This document shows, piece after piece, positions 10,110-21,696 of a stretch of 64,000 nucleotides of DNA. This stretch comes from Plectrocnemia conspersa. Lineage: Eukaryota; Arthropoda; Insecta; Trichoptera; Polycentropodidae. A program made the translations under genes and the position numbers. The number at the start of each line of letters is the position of its first letter. The first letter of the stretch is position 1. The notes beneath the pieces are model-generated. The model was not told the origin of the DNA. It did not search any database and saw only the letters and a list, made by a program, of their open reading frames with translations. Location of the stretch: the NCBI GenBank assembly GCA_009617715.1, contig VTFK01000302.1, positions 62,001-126,000 of the forward strand, in the 5' to 3' direction.

Positions 10110-10975
10110 GAGTACGCTCGGGATAAGGATTCCGGTTTGTTATTGTGTGCGTGAACTGTGTGGCTCAAAGCAATTTCGCTCAGAATATTTAATTTTTTTA
10201 TTTAAAAAAAATATATATGTTTATTTAACATACATACATCTGAGCTAAGTTGGAAATTTCAACGGACAATTAAAAATATATTATATAATTAAAGAAACCA
10301 GACATTGATGTCATTAATTACATATTTGCAAAATTCAAAATCTTTCACTAGTCAAAAAAATTATGAAGTCCTTAGCTATTCTTCAAAAGCAAAAAGATAT
10401 AAAATGGGGTAAGAAATTATTCGCAGATTGTTTAATGGCTCAACAACTCTATTACATCATTAGAATCCATTGAATAAATTAAAAAATTATCATTGGCGCA
10501 ACGATAAGAATAATAACTATTTTAAGCCTTACAGAGAATAGTGTAAAAAAACCAACAACGTACGGATTAATGGAAAAATAAATAAAATATTTTAATCCAC
10601 GGGTAAGAGAACGAATAACTTACAGTGTATATTTGAAGCCTTGATATCAATTAACCCAGCCTAAGAAATTTAGTTCTCTTAAAATTTCATTTATACATAA
10701 AAAACAGTGGTACGAGTTTAGTGACCTACCCATGGGACAGTGTGCATATCTGGGTTAAACCAATATCAACACATAATTATTTAAAATAAATCACTAGAGA
10801 AGATCAAAATTCTGTGCCACACTGCATTTTAATGATGAATACCAGCGTTGACGAATCAGCGACCGTCCTTAAAAGAGACAGCGAGACAATGAAGTACACG
10901 CTACATCGCTTCTCCTTCTCATATACATGTACACGCACACAATAACAAACCGGCATCCTTATCCCGAGCGTACTC
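10110..10975 (+). mobile_element. TA-flanked element, copy 1 (866 bp)
   Basis: The ends GAGTACGCTCGGGATAAGG and its reverse complement form a near-perfect inverted repeat of about 44 bases, flanked by TA on both sides. This fits a Tc1/mariner-superfamily non-autonomous element. It is co-linear with copies at 51,992-52,863 (same orientation) and 56,166-57,035 (opposite). It has no recognisable transposase. An internal inverted pair, CCCAGCCTAAG.../...GCATATCTGGG, is the decayed nested MITE seen better in copy 3. Confidence 0.9.
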
Positions 10976-10977
10976 TA

Positions 10978-13125
10978 CCATAGTTAATTTTTATTCAATT
11001 TCGAAACAATACAGAAAAAATCCATTAAAAAATTCATGATATCTAAAATTTTAAGTTCATTAAAAAATTCGATTTAACTTACTATTTTAATTATGTCATG
11101 TTATAATTATATCACAAAAGGTTTGCTATACTTGAATATAAGTTGGAAATTAAAGTTTTCTCTGTCTCCCATATTATTGTTATTTTTTATAAATAATATT
11201 CAATATCCAGAAACTCAACTTTTTATGAATTAAGTGTGTAATAACTATATAAAAAGTGCAATTATAAATTATGTTTTAGTATTATAAAGCAGAAGTTGTA
11301 ACAAATTATTTTTTTCAATAAAATTTTGAAAAAATAATTTATTATTAATATATTATTAATAATATATTACCATTGAGGCGAAAATCTTATTGCATAATTA
11401 TAGTATATTATACTAAAATTGTGTTATAATTACAATTGAAATCAATCTTGATTTCAAAAAAAAATCGATAGTAGAAATCCTTAATACAAAAGTAAATGCT
11501 AGAAAGGTATACTAAAATAAAATATAATCAATTATCAATTAACTGATAATAAATGTAAAGATTATATATATATTTTTAATAAATTTTGTGAAGGAACATT
11601 GAGATTTTATTTGTAGTGATTTTATTAAAAATCATTGTTTTAATAATATAGAATTTGAAACTAAGCTTTAAATTATGTCTTTCTGTATTATTAATAATAT
11701 AATATTATAATTTTGTTCTATTACTTTTTCTGTAAATTATGTAATATTAAACAATAAAATCAAGAACCTTAAATAATATTTTTTTTAATCTCACGGATAA
11801 AAATCTAATATAAAGCCTATTTTTTTTTTATCAATTATAGTGAGTTTTCTATTTAAAATTATTGTTTATATTATATAGAATTAGAGGTAATGAAAAAATA
11901 CATTTTCTACTAAATATCAGATTATATATATATAGATTATATATGTATAAATGAGTTCATAAGGAAACTATATTAATATTTACCTATATATTATAACAGT
12001 AAAACAATAATAAAAATTATAATTTTGTAGGGAAACATTGAGCATTTTTTTGTAGCGATTATAAATAATTTATAAAACATAAGTCTTTAATTTTAATATA
12101 TTATACAATCTATGAAACCGTGTTTTTGAATTGAAAGATATATTTCAATTTAATAAAATATGAGGTATAGCAAAAAATGCATCTTATATATAATAACTAA
12201 GTATATAAGTATTCTGTATATAAATCATCCCTTCAATAACAAAAAAATATAATGCATTTTCATTAAAATATAAAAATAATTCAGCTTTTTATAAATTAAG
12301 TATGTACCATTTACAGTTTACAATAATCATTCACAAAATTATAACGACGAAGCAAAAATTTGCAAGAAATAAATTAATAATAATTTTGATACAATAGTAC
12401 AATAATACTGTAATTATAATTATGTATTTTTTATAAAAATAGATTTACTTTATAACTACAGATGAAAATCCAAATTAAAAATCCCATTAAGAACCTGTTT
12501 CTCTGTCGTACAATAAATACAATTTTTAGTAAATAAGAAATGGATCTTTTATTTATCAAATAGAAATAAAGAAGATACAATATTTTTTAAATAAATTATG
12601 TAAATTCCTTTAAACAATTTTATATAAAAGAAGATACAATATTTTTTAAATAAATTATGTAAATTCCTTTAAAAAAAGCCTTAGGGTTATATTTAAGAAA
12701 AGATATCTTATAAAATACTGAAAATTAAAATATGAATAGGTTAGATTGTAGAAAGCTCATTAAAAAGTCCATGAGCTTTCGTCTAGATTAATATGTATTT
12801 CAGCTTTAAAGAGATTTTTTTAAACGATTTTTATGTGATAGTTTAATTGGTTTCATTTAAATATAATCTGTATTAAAAACATTACATGCATCATAAAAAT
12901 AAATTAATTTATTAATTTATAATCAATGCAATAAAATGCCTTATAATAATAAGATTGTCTCTAGACTCGCACAATAAATTACAGATATTATTCAAACTTT
13001 AATCCTCATTAAAAGTATTACTTTTTGCAGTTATTAGTCCTTGTTCAAATAAGTCTTATTATATTATTTACTTGAACCATTATACCCATTGTAAGATAAT
13101 GCAACTCTTTATACGAAAAGTAGGC
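10978..13125. other. Very AT-rich stretch with diffuse repeats
   Basis: Blocks such as GGAACATTGAGATTTTATTTG (about 11,594), AGTGAGTTTTCTATTT (about 11,840) and GGAAACATTGAGCATTTT (about 12,030) look like eroded copies of one another at roughly 200-430 base spacing. No gene is seen. Confidence 0.4.
12568..12673 (+). repeat. Perfect tandem duplication, period 59
   Basis: A 47-base block starting AAAGAAGATACAATATTTT and ending AATTCCTTTAAA appears twice, starting at 12,568 and 12,627. The two copies look identical, so the duplication is recent relative to its surroundings. Confidence 0.9.
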
Positions 13126-13129
13126 ATAT

Positions 13130-13470
13130 GGTGAGAGTTTAAAAAAATTCCCGCAAAGTAATTGGACTGAGTTATTATTACCTGTTTATATGCAGTCGCT
13201 GTGAAAAAAATGGGTTCATCATTTGTTGTTTAAATTGCGTGTCACTCGACCATCAACAGATGGTCGACGTGTATGCGCCTTCATTAGTCGCTCGATTGTT
13301 GCAGTGATGGTTAATCTTTTATTTATTCGAAACTAATCGACGAAATTATGAAGTATTTGAATGCGATTAAGTGACACGCTATTTGCGGAAAACCCAGTTT
13401 GCGCGGTTTTTCCGAAATTACGGAAAATCCGGATTTTGACAGATTAAAAACTGGGATATAACCTAAATTA
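13130..13470. other. GC-balanced island 5, candidate conserved noncoding element
   Basis: It includes CAGTCGCTGTG, GTGTCACTCGACC, CATTAGTCGCTCGATTG and GCGCGGTTTTTCCG. A small hairpin CGACCATC-AACA-GATGGTCG sits at about 13,248-13,267. No protein frame of note. Confidence 0.35.
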
Positions 13471-14605
13471 TATTAAAATTATTTTAACGACAATGAGAAT
13501 TGAAACGGAAGAGATTTCGATCTAAATTATGGCAAACTGTCGTTTATAATGTGATATATTTTTATGTTATTATACATTATTTTTGACACTTATTCCATTC
13601 AGAAGTCGTTATTTTTGGATTTCAATGAAAATTATTTTAATAGAAGCCAAAATTACTTTACTTATGTATAATTTAAGCTATTTTTATACTACGTATTAAA
13701 ATTATAAGCACATTTTTGTAAATTTGGAGATTCGTAATGCTATTTTAAGATTATTTTTTGGTTCAAAAACTTGAAAGAGTGAAATAAAATACAAATGAAA
13801 ACATAACCTAAGCTGAATTTAACCTAATGAAAAGTTAAAAACTATAGTTTTAGAACTGTTATCTTAGCAAATTGGGTTTGGTTAAGTCCTTAGGTTTAGA
13901 TTACAACAGAAACAAGTAATATTAACTACAGTTTAAAGCCGCATATAATTTCAGTTGAACTATATTTTTACTAGAAGAAATATCCACTGAGAAAAATGTA
14001 TTCGAAAATGATTTCATTTAAATGTCAGTAAAATTATAACTTTACTAGCAATGCACATTCACTGTAAAATAAATAATACATAGTTTAATGATATTATTTT
14101 CTAAGTTGCGCGCTAGGACCCTGAATAAATTACATTTAACTTGCAATTCACCCTTGTTGGGCTTAATAATAATAATTTATTAAACTTAAATCTTATGTTG
14201 TTACATGACAGGCGTAAGCCCAATGCATTACAGCGTTGTAAAATCAATAAAAAACTGCTAAGTGTGTAGTAAAATCAAAATCTATGACATATGTCTTAAT
14301 ATTTATAAACTAACATAGTCAATAAATGTTACTATGCATGACCTAACTTTATTTAATTTTAATATTTATCACGATATTAATTTGTGAAATTAGGAAAATC
14401 TAAGAAAACCTTAAATTTGCGAATAAAAAATTTTGATTTCGCAGACACGTTAATATGAGATTTAATCACAACTTTCTTAAGCATTAATCAATACTGGTTA
14501 TTAAAAATTAGGTGCCAATGAATAAAAAAGTCAAATATTTGACAGAAATATAGCAGATAATCAAGTTTATTTCATTTAATTTTATCTTAATCTGACTGAT
14601 TAAAT
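13471..14605. other. AT-rich stretch, nothing recognised
   Basis: The words TTAGGAAAATCTAAGAA (about 14,390) resemble TTGGGAAAATCTAAGAA near 50,550, with a matching downstream TTTGAT...CAGAC. This is possibly an old shared repeat but too degraded to call. Confidence 0.35.
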
Positions 14606-14609
14606 ACAT

Positions 14610-15085
14610 AATTATTTGAATAGCTGTGGTAGCTCGCGTGAACAAGACGTCAACAGTTGGATTTTAATTTATTTATTCATTAAAAATAATGTCTATAATA
14701 GTCTAGGCGCTGTTTTAAAGATATAAAATATAACTACTGATTATTGTAATAATGGATAGAGCGAAAGACATTTGGTTCTTCGCGCTTAACTTTTCAAACA
14801 CATATATACTCAAAGTGGGAAAATTGTGAAAACGATTTTAAGAAACGATTCATTCGCCTGGGGGATTCAGGGATCAAACGGCCGTTTCGTTACATGGCGA
14901 TCACGATGTTGATACAAAATGGAGCCTAATGACGATTTATGCTGGGGAAAAAGGTCGTTTTGTCTGATGATACGAGGATAATTGTACATTTTGGAGACAC
15001 GGAATAGTCTAATGACATCTTTGGCGATCACAAATGCTCGCTCGTGAAATGAAATTGACCATTCGGTGAGGGCTGCCACTTTATG
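14610..15085. other. GC-balanced island 6, candidate conserved noncoding element
   Basis: Two denser patches (GTAGCTCGCGTGAACAAGAC and CAAACGGCCGTTTCG through GGTGAGGGCTGCC) flank an AT-rich centre. A 70-codon minus frame (14,867-15,079) starts with Met and ends at a stop, but I do not recognise it. Confidence 0.3.
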
Positions 15086-16320
15086 ATTTATTAAAACAGT
15101 TATAATTAATTTGTAACAATTTAAAAAATCATATATAAATTTAATGAACGATTAGTAAATAAATAGTTGTTATTACTGACCCAATCAAATAAATTAGAAA
15201 TCATAATTTAAATGCAAAATTTATGTTTTCTACTAATCTCAGTTTGTGTGTCCAGAACTGAAAATACAACCATAATTTCCTATTTATATTTCTACGTTTT
15301 TGAAACAAGGCGTGAAAAAAGTGCACTTCTCAAGTTCATAAATATCTTTAAAAGGTTGCAATTCTCCAAACTTTTGCCATTCATTAAAAGTTATGTCTAT
15401 ATTGTTTTTGAGAAAATATTTATGAAAATTATAATGGCAAATCATTCACAATTTAGTTTTACTAAAATATGCGATATTTTTGTGTATTTCTTAATTAGGT
15501 TATCGATAAAATAAATTTGACAATCTTTTGGTTATATCTATTAACAATTTAAATACGTTTAAAAAAAAGTCTAAACGAGTACAATAAATTGGGTTGAGGT
15601 TAAAAATAACTACCCTTAGAGATCGATTGACAACTCTTATATATGTATTAGAAATGAGGGTGCATGCTTTCGTATACCTGGCAAAAAATCGCAATTTACC
15701 AAGAAAATGCATTTTACAAGCATGAAATGTTCTTATCGAAGAAGAGTTGAGAGTAAAATAAATTTATTTGGGTTAGATAGGATGCACAATGTTGGTTGTT
15801 AAAGTAGCGAAAGATACAGCGAAAAAATCTCAAGGTAACTGCAAAATACAGAGAGCTGAAAGATCTGTGAGTGCTTCTTATATTCCGAAATGGAAGGTAT
15901 GCACTTCATGATGGAACAGTGGATGGAAATGGACGTGTGCTCAAATTTAGAATGCAATTTAATCAGTAGTGTAAAGTTGAAATTAAAAAATGTGTATATA
16001 TTAATACTTTATTAAAGTGAAAAATGTAAAAAATCTTAAACTGGCCCTGGAATGGTCTAAAATTAAACCAATATAATATATTTTGATTATAATTTAAAAA
16101 AAAGAGATTGAAAAATTCAATAATTTAACACCTACGATTAAAAAAGGTACACATTGTCTTTTGATTAATATTAAATAAATACCATCGTGATACGTTACTT
16201 CAATGTGTCACGATGGTAAAAAAATAACAATACACACAGAAAAGAATATAAAAACAATACACAAAAAATAGTAAAAAGGAGAAAAATATTATAAATATAT
16301 ATAATACCAACCGAAGCTGA
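15086..16320. other. AT-rich stretch with unrecognised short frames
   Basis: A 100-codon plus frame at 15,212-15,514 is rich in Phe, Ile, Lys and Ser, as expected of chance AT-rich translation, with no domain seen. A short inverted pair ATCGTGA...TCACGAT lies near 16,184-16,216. Confidence 0.4.
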
Positions 16321-16339
16321 CATGACATACATTATTGCA

Positions 16340-16416
16340 ATACCAGTGAATTAAGGAGCCAGATGGCGACAGTCATAGGTGAGTCGGCTAGTGCGGATGT
16401 CCTGGCTCTAACAGGC
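16340..16416 (+). repeat. Dispersed repeat R1, copy 1
   Basis: The 61-base core begins GGAGCCAGATGGCGACAGTC, continues GAGTCGGCTAGTGCGGATG and ends CTGGCTCTAACAG. It differs from the 59.65 kb copy at about eight positions and is recognisable at about 20,340-20,393 on the minus strand. The outer words GAGCCAG and CTGGCTC are inverted, so a single strand could fold ends together. No protein frame is conserved. I do not recognise it as a known RNA. Confidence 0.7.
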
Positions 16417-16785
16417 ATTAGAAGATTCTCGAAGACATACCGTAACCCAATATAGAATTCATCGTAAATTGTCGATAGCAACATTCAGTAATACGAAAAA
16501 TTCTTAGCAACATACAAATTTCTGCGAGAACTATTTTAAAAGAAAGGCGCTGGGATACAAGAATGGATAATAACTAAATATAATTTTATAAAAGTAACTT
16601 AAAAATATTTTTTAAACTTTTTTGATTGAGACAGAGTATTTGGATATTCGGGGATTCTAAATTATAAATCTTGATTCAAGAATGTTAAAAAATAAAGTGT
16701 TATAGCGAAAGTAAGGCCTAACAATGGAAGAAAAATCAAGAAGATAGATTTTTGGGTTAAAAAATTGTTATTATTTCATGGATCA
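16417..16785. other. AT-rich stretch after R1
   Basis: Nothing recognised. Similarity to the 59.7 kb R1 copy fades out within about 30 bases. Confidence 0.5.
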
Positions 16786-16789
16786 GCAC

Positions 16790-16885
16790 GTCCGTACTGA
16801 AGCGTAAAATACCCAGAAATACTACTCTTTGTTTGGAAAGGATGCGAAATAAATAATGCCTCTTGTCCTGTGCAAAAGAACTATT
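16790..16885 (+). repeat. Dispersed repeat R2, copy 2
   Basis: The core AATACTACTCTTTGTTTGG followed by AAAGGATGC matches copies near 7,600 (+) and 26,180 (-). It lies inside a 92-codon minus frame (16,757-17,035) that I do not recognise and that is probably incidental. Confidence 0.5.
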
Positions 16886-16889
16886 ATTA

Positions 16890-17540
16890 TTGTTACCATT
16901 TTGTTTACGATCCACACGTAGTTTTACTTTTAAGACGTAAATACATTTCATGGGTATGCCTAAGCAATCACACGATGCAATCACACCATGCAAACACACC
17001 CCTTCGGCATTCAACCCCGACTTTTTTATGTACAAAATAGAGTTAAAATATAAATTTATTTGTGTTTTGCATGCTACTATATAACGAAAATAATCGTAAT
17101 GACGACTATAAATTACGTTTTTATAGATTTTGGTATTGTCATTTACGATTTTCGATCAAAATCATCGCATTTTTTCCAATAAGCCAAATTTTACTATTAA
17201 TTATATGCTTTTATTTTCCATAATGTAATAATAACAAATAAGTCAATTGTCCAGAAATCAGATATTTAATTATATTAATAAGAGTTTTGCGCAATATTTG
17301 TGCTGAACACTAGGATTATACTATCCTTATGCTCAGCCGCTTCTCCCTTCTTGTACTTGGTCTTAAGTATTTTAATATATTATAAAAAAAATTAGCGTTT
17401 AGATCTTACTAATAGCTTGAATGTCCTATCTCCGACTAATAAATTAAAGATAGGCCATTGAAAGTGGCCGTGAACTCAGATACGAGTCTTCTTTTATTAA
17501 AAAATTACTGGAATATAATTTTGGTTTTGCTTTTAATATG
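16890..17540. other. AT-rich stretch, nothing recognised
   Basis: No gene. Words near 17,460-17,490 (GGCCGTGAACTCAGATACG) echo the GACTCGTAT motifs of the adjacent piggyBac copy and may be part of its outer end. Confidence 0.4.
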
Positions 17541-17544
17541 CAAT

Positions 17545-19640
17545 AATACTGGTATTATTGCATATTATTTATAAGATCTACTACTAACAAAATTACTACT
17601 AACTAACATATAATAAGATAGAGAAAATACTATAATTTAACTTAAGACCTTAACGTCCGTGGACTCGTATACGAGTCTTAATGACTCAGATTTGAGTCCT
17701 GAATGAATGCGTTTTATTTTACTAAAAATATACTATGATACTATTAAGTTTGCCTTTGCATGATAATGCGAGACGGTAGTATACTATTTCTACATAATAT
17801 CAAATAAAAAATAAATTATATTTTATTTTAAATTTCTGTAAAAAGAGCCGTTTTATCCCACTGTGTTGCAATGCAATGAATCGTCGCCTTTTTGGGGCAC
17901 GTGAATTTTTTAATGAAATGTATGTACCATAATTATTTATTTCATCTAAAAATATTATTTTATGTTACACTCATTTAACAGAAATAAGTTTCAGGGGCAA
18001 AACTGTTTGGCTAGGTAAACATAAAATCAATCCAATCAAAATAAATCGAAACATCCGCGGTTAAAAGTACATCAATTAACAAAGTTTTTCAACCTGAAAT
18101 TTTGTATATAATTGCAAAATTTAAAACGTTAAAACGTTACGGTATATGTAAATAAATTAGATAGCATAGTAATTAAAGAACTTCCAAAAAATATCATCCA
18201 TTAAATTACGAATATTTTTACGGGTGTTTGTATTTGATATTTACCCATAATTTGGAAAACCGCAATGATTCATAGATTAAGAAACTAGGGGGGAAAAGCT
18301 AAAATTCGGATAAATTATTGTAAAATAATTAAAAAAAAAATATTATTGCACTTAAAAGAATTTCTGAGGAATAAATTCATATGCGAATAAATATCTATTT
18401 TTCATTCCTAATATTTTATGTAAATCGTTGCAATGGTTACAAATTAGTTATTTATAATTTAATAATATGCATGTTTAAATGCTTCTATAATTTTTTGTAT
18501 TAACGATTTATACAAAATATTCGTTTATAATATAATATAATTTGCACTCACCAAATTTTTCGGCGTCCTGTTTCTGCTTACAACTGTCACGGACACATTT
18601 ATTTTTATCTTTACACTTATCACACTATATCACTATTTATATTTATTTTTATTATTTAAACTTTTTTATTTACACTATTCACATTTTTTGATACGTATAA
18701 AAACACTCGTCAATATGAAGAGGAATTTCACAACTACTGCACATGTATGCTGTATCTTTCCTTATTCCATGAGCAGAATAAACATGACATTTTCTTCTCA
18801 CATATATCTTCACACTTTTTATTATATTGACTGATGGTTTTTCAGCTTATCTGAAAGCCATTCTAGTGGAACGACAGCAAGATGTGGTAGAAACCCGTGA
18901 AATGTCTTCAGAATCAATATATACCACTAAATTCTGCATCCATCCTTTAGCCACACTCAAAAGAAAATCTTTGAATTTAATTTTGCTGTTACGATTCAAA
19001 TTTTGATTGACACTGAACGAATAAAAAAATGAAATAAATGAATAATAATCCTTTTTGTTTATTCCATTGTTTTTTTGAAATATTATGTAACTAGATATCA
19101 ACACTTAATATATTTTTACAATCCATTATAGATTGAGACTTATATATTTTATGGCCAGTCGTTCTGTTTTTTCTCGTGTCTATCATCTGGGTGTTATGAA
19201 AAGTATATATCATTCTGACATCTCTTTTCTTATTTATTTTCCAAATTTCGATAAGCGTTTTAACTTTTCTGCCATGTTTCATATGTAGGGGATCTTAATT
19301 TTTTTTTTTTGAGATTCTGGCAGACTCTTATTTTTCCGGATTGTACCACAAAATCTTGTTTTAAGTAAAAATAAATCTTTTGCCAGTAAAACGCTATTAT
19401 ACATATTGTCAACATAAACACGGTGCTACTTGTTCAGATATGAATTTAGTACATTCATCACCGTGTTTACTAATCTTTCTGCATAACCAGTATCGGATTC
19501 GCAAACCATTTTATTCAACATTTCATATTTGGTTGAGGAATATTGACTGAATACTCGAAAAATAAGTCTACCTAACCATGGAATCAATCCCTCATCCAGC
19601 GAAAGGTTTTGCTCTGACTTATAAACATAATTGAATCTGC
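17545..19640 (-). mobile_element. piggyBac-family transposon, copy A (5' part missing)
   Basis: Read on the minus strand it runs from transposase coding sequence (about 19,640 down to 18,540) through about 900 bases of noncoding 3' region to about 17,545. The same order, including GTCCACGG motifs next to TTAA and the closing GCAATAATACC words, occurs at 43,425-45,130 on the plus strand. The N-terminal half of the transposase is absent. I could not define matching outer terminal repeats. Confidence 0.75.
18540..19640 (-). pseudogene. piggyBac-like transposase remnant, copy A
   Basis: Minus-strand frames give family landmarks in order. A DEGLIPWLGRL block (about 19,575-19,605) carries the Asp-Glu of the middle catalytic region. 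VYVDNMYNSVLLAKDLF (about 19,370-19,420) holds the second conserved Asp. KKRDVRMIYTFH lies near 19,205-19,240, and NNGINKKDYYSF (about 19,035-19,070) follows the third Asp block. Stops and shifts interrupt it repeatedly, and the C-terminal Cys-rich end is poorly preserved. It is inactive. Confidence 0.75.
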
Positions 19641-19960
19641 CTAAAAAGTAATCAACAATTGGTAGTTAGCGGGTTAGGATAGTTTGTGGGCGTTTGTGTT
19701 TATGGGGGATGGTGTTTGGGTCTGTAAGTGAGGTCACCTTCGACCTCGGACTTACGCCTCGCTTCCTGTACGACACGCGCTCAAGGACAAGCACTGACGC
19801 CTTCCAGAAGGAGATATTCATAAGCTCGCTATACAAACGTCTTCCACAAATTATCAACTAACGCAATCCAAAACATCGAAGCTACACCCACAACCAGAAC
19901 GCTTCAATTGATTGTTTAATATTTTTTATAGATTTTCATAAATATATGACTTAAAAAAAA
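19641..19960 (+). mobile_element. LINE ORF2 3' tail, copy B
   Basis: One plus-strand frame from about 19,705 to a stop at about 19,861 reads like the last residues of a non-LTR ORF2: LYDTRSRTST, then ISSLYKRLPQIIN, the common Y-x-TR...LYxxLP...I ending. About 110 bases at its 3' end match 4,963-5,080. An inverted GAGGTcaccttcgACCTC lies near 19,730. The rest of the element is missing, as in 5'-truncated insertions. Confidence 0.45.
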
Positions 19961-20330
19961 TAATTATAATAATAATTAATTGTACTTTAAAATATGTATA
20001 TTTTCTATATAAATTTTCTGTAAATGTTTGTAAATTTATATCTATTATATGTATGTAATTTGTATCACTATATACTAATTTTTTTTTATTAATTTTTGAA
20101 ATGTTTTTAATTGAATTTTTTAAATAGTATATCATACGTGTAAAATTGTTATTAACCTCTGCTAAACTCGTTAAAGTATGTTAATAAGCTGCAGTTTCCC
20201 GATAATAACCGTTATTGCAGCGTAGGTAGAAACCAAAACAACACACAATCGTATTTTCGTGCGACGTATACGACTTTATTCTTGTGACTCGGCACGCGTG
20301 AATGTATGTATGTAAAAATTGGAAGATGTG
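19961..20330. other. AT-rich stretch leading to a denser patch
   Basis: After 20,160 a short denser patch contains CGTTATTGCAGCGTAGG and CGTGCGACGTATACGAC. No frame or family is recognised. Confidence 0.4.
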
Positions 20331-20338
20331 ACTTTACT

Positions 20339-20393
20339 GCTTTAGAGCCAGGATGTCCACACTAGCCGATACGCCTATGGCTGTCATTATACA
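20339..20393 (-). repeat. Dispersed repeat R1, copy 2
   Basis: The reverse complement reads TGACAGCCATAGGCG, ATCGGCTAGTGTGGAC and ATCCTGGCTCTAA, matching the cores at 16,354 and 59,650. Upstream words (GAAGCTGTCAT) may also match 16,314 onward, so the repeat unit may be longer than the core. Confidence 0.6.
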
Positions 20394-20765
20394 TGCACAT
20401 TCATATTTTTAATGACAGCTTCAGGGATCTGGTTTGGTTTGCATCATTCCATTTTATTGTTTTTGATGCATCTTTTACATATATTATTGGGTTTAATAGT
20501 TGATATTTCGTGGAACATAATGTTATTTAAACAAAAAATATATTTTGTACTTTAGCACATCATGAAATTTAGGCGAATACACTCGCAATAATATACGATC
20601 AGACACGAAGATCATAAAATTACCATATTCGTCGGAGGGGTGAAAACGTCTATAGAAACCAAAAAAAGCTTCCACGTTACTATTTGAGTTTTATTGCCGT
20701 CGTTTCTATGATACAAGACTAACTTATTAACATATAAAACATCCATATTTATTATATGTATATAA
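20394..20765. other. Stretch with no gene recognised
   Basis: Mixed AT-rich sequence with short denser words (CACGAAGATCATAAAATT, CGTCGGAGGGGTG). No frame of note. Confidence 0.4.
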
Positions 20766-20774
20766 ATAAAATCA

Positions 20775-21130
20775 GCGCTGCCAACCCTGAGACGCTTTAA
20801 TACCCCAAATTGTATCTTGTGTCATTTCGTATTAATTTGTATGTATCTCTCCTTACCGTCTCGGGGGTTAGCCGATACTTAAAAGAAAGGGCAATTTGTC
20901 TGTGTTTTTTTGTAACCGAGTTACTATTTTTTCCTGTGTCAATGGGTCGAATTAAATGATTCGTAATACGTAATAAAATGCGGCGTTTCGGAGACATAAT
21001 CACGGCTCAGGATGAGCACCAAATTATAGGGGCCTCTGGGTGCTCTCCGAAGGGCTCCGACCAAATCATAGACATTTTGACTATCAAATGACGACCGTCG
21101 AAATGAAAAGGTTATTCTGAGTTTATTGTG
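20775..21130. other. GC-balanced island 7, candidate conserved noncoding element
   Basis: It includes ACCGTCTCGGGGGTTAGCC, ATGCGGCGTTTCGGAG, GGGGCCTCTGGGTGCTC and GACGACCGTCGAAATG. A 68-codon minus frame (20,797-21,003) is not recognised. The density and lack of repeats suggest constraint. Confidence 0.4.
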
Positions 21131-21690
21131 TTACAATGATAAAAATCACCTGTCGATAATGCGCACTACGATACTTCTTTATTGTATTTTTTTGGACATT
21201 AAACGCAATCGGACATAATAGTGGTCTTATTAAAGTGACATTTAGGGTTTTAAAAAGACCATTTTGAAAATGTGAAATTATATAGATTGTACGTGAGCGT
21301 ATTTATACGAGTGCTTGTGTGCGTATTGATGACATTGCGGTTAGACTTTTGAACTGGCAATACCATATAATTAGAGATAGGGTAATATTTTGTTAATGTA
21401 AAAAGTTTTTCTTTACAAAAAATATGTCTATAGTTAGAAACGCTTAAATTTAAAAATATAAATTCATGCTATTTTTCATATGATGTATAAAAAAAATATA
21501 TCAATGTCTTATAAAATCTGTATATTAATCTATAATATGGGAATGAAATAAAATAATTGTAAAATTTGGACTATGCGTAAAGAATCACGTCAATTTTTAA
21601 TTTCGCTACTCGTTTTTGGTTGATTTTAAATTTTATTAAATTTGTATTACTGTTTGTAATGCTCATGACAATTTTTATCTATAAAATAAG
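21131..21690. other. AT-rich stretch, nothing recognised
   Basis: Only short frames; no repeats shared elsewhere in the window were noticed. Confidence 0.4.
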
Positions 21691-21696
21691 CGTAGT

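Noticed and set aside
15212..15514. 100-codon plus frame as a gene
   Set aside because: Residue content (Phe, Ile, Lys, Ser) matches chance translation of AT-rich DNA.
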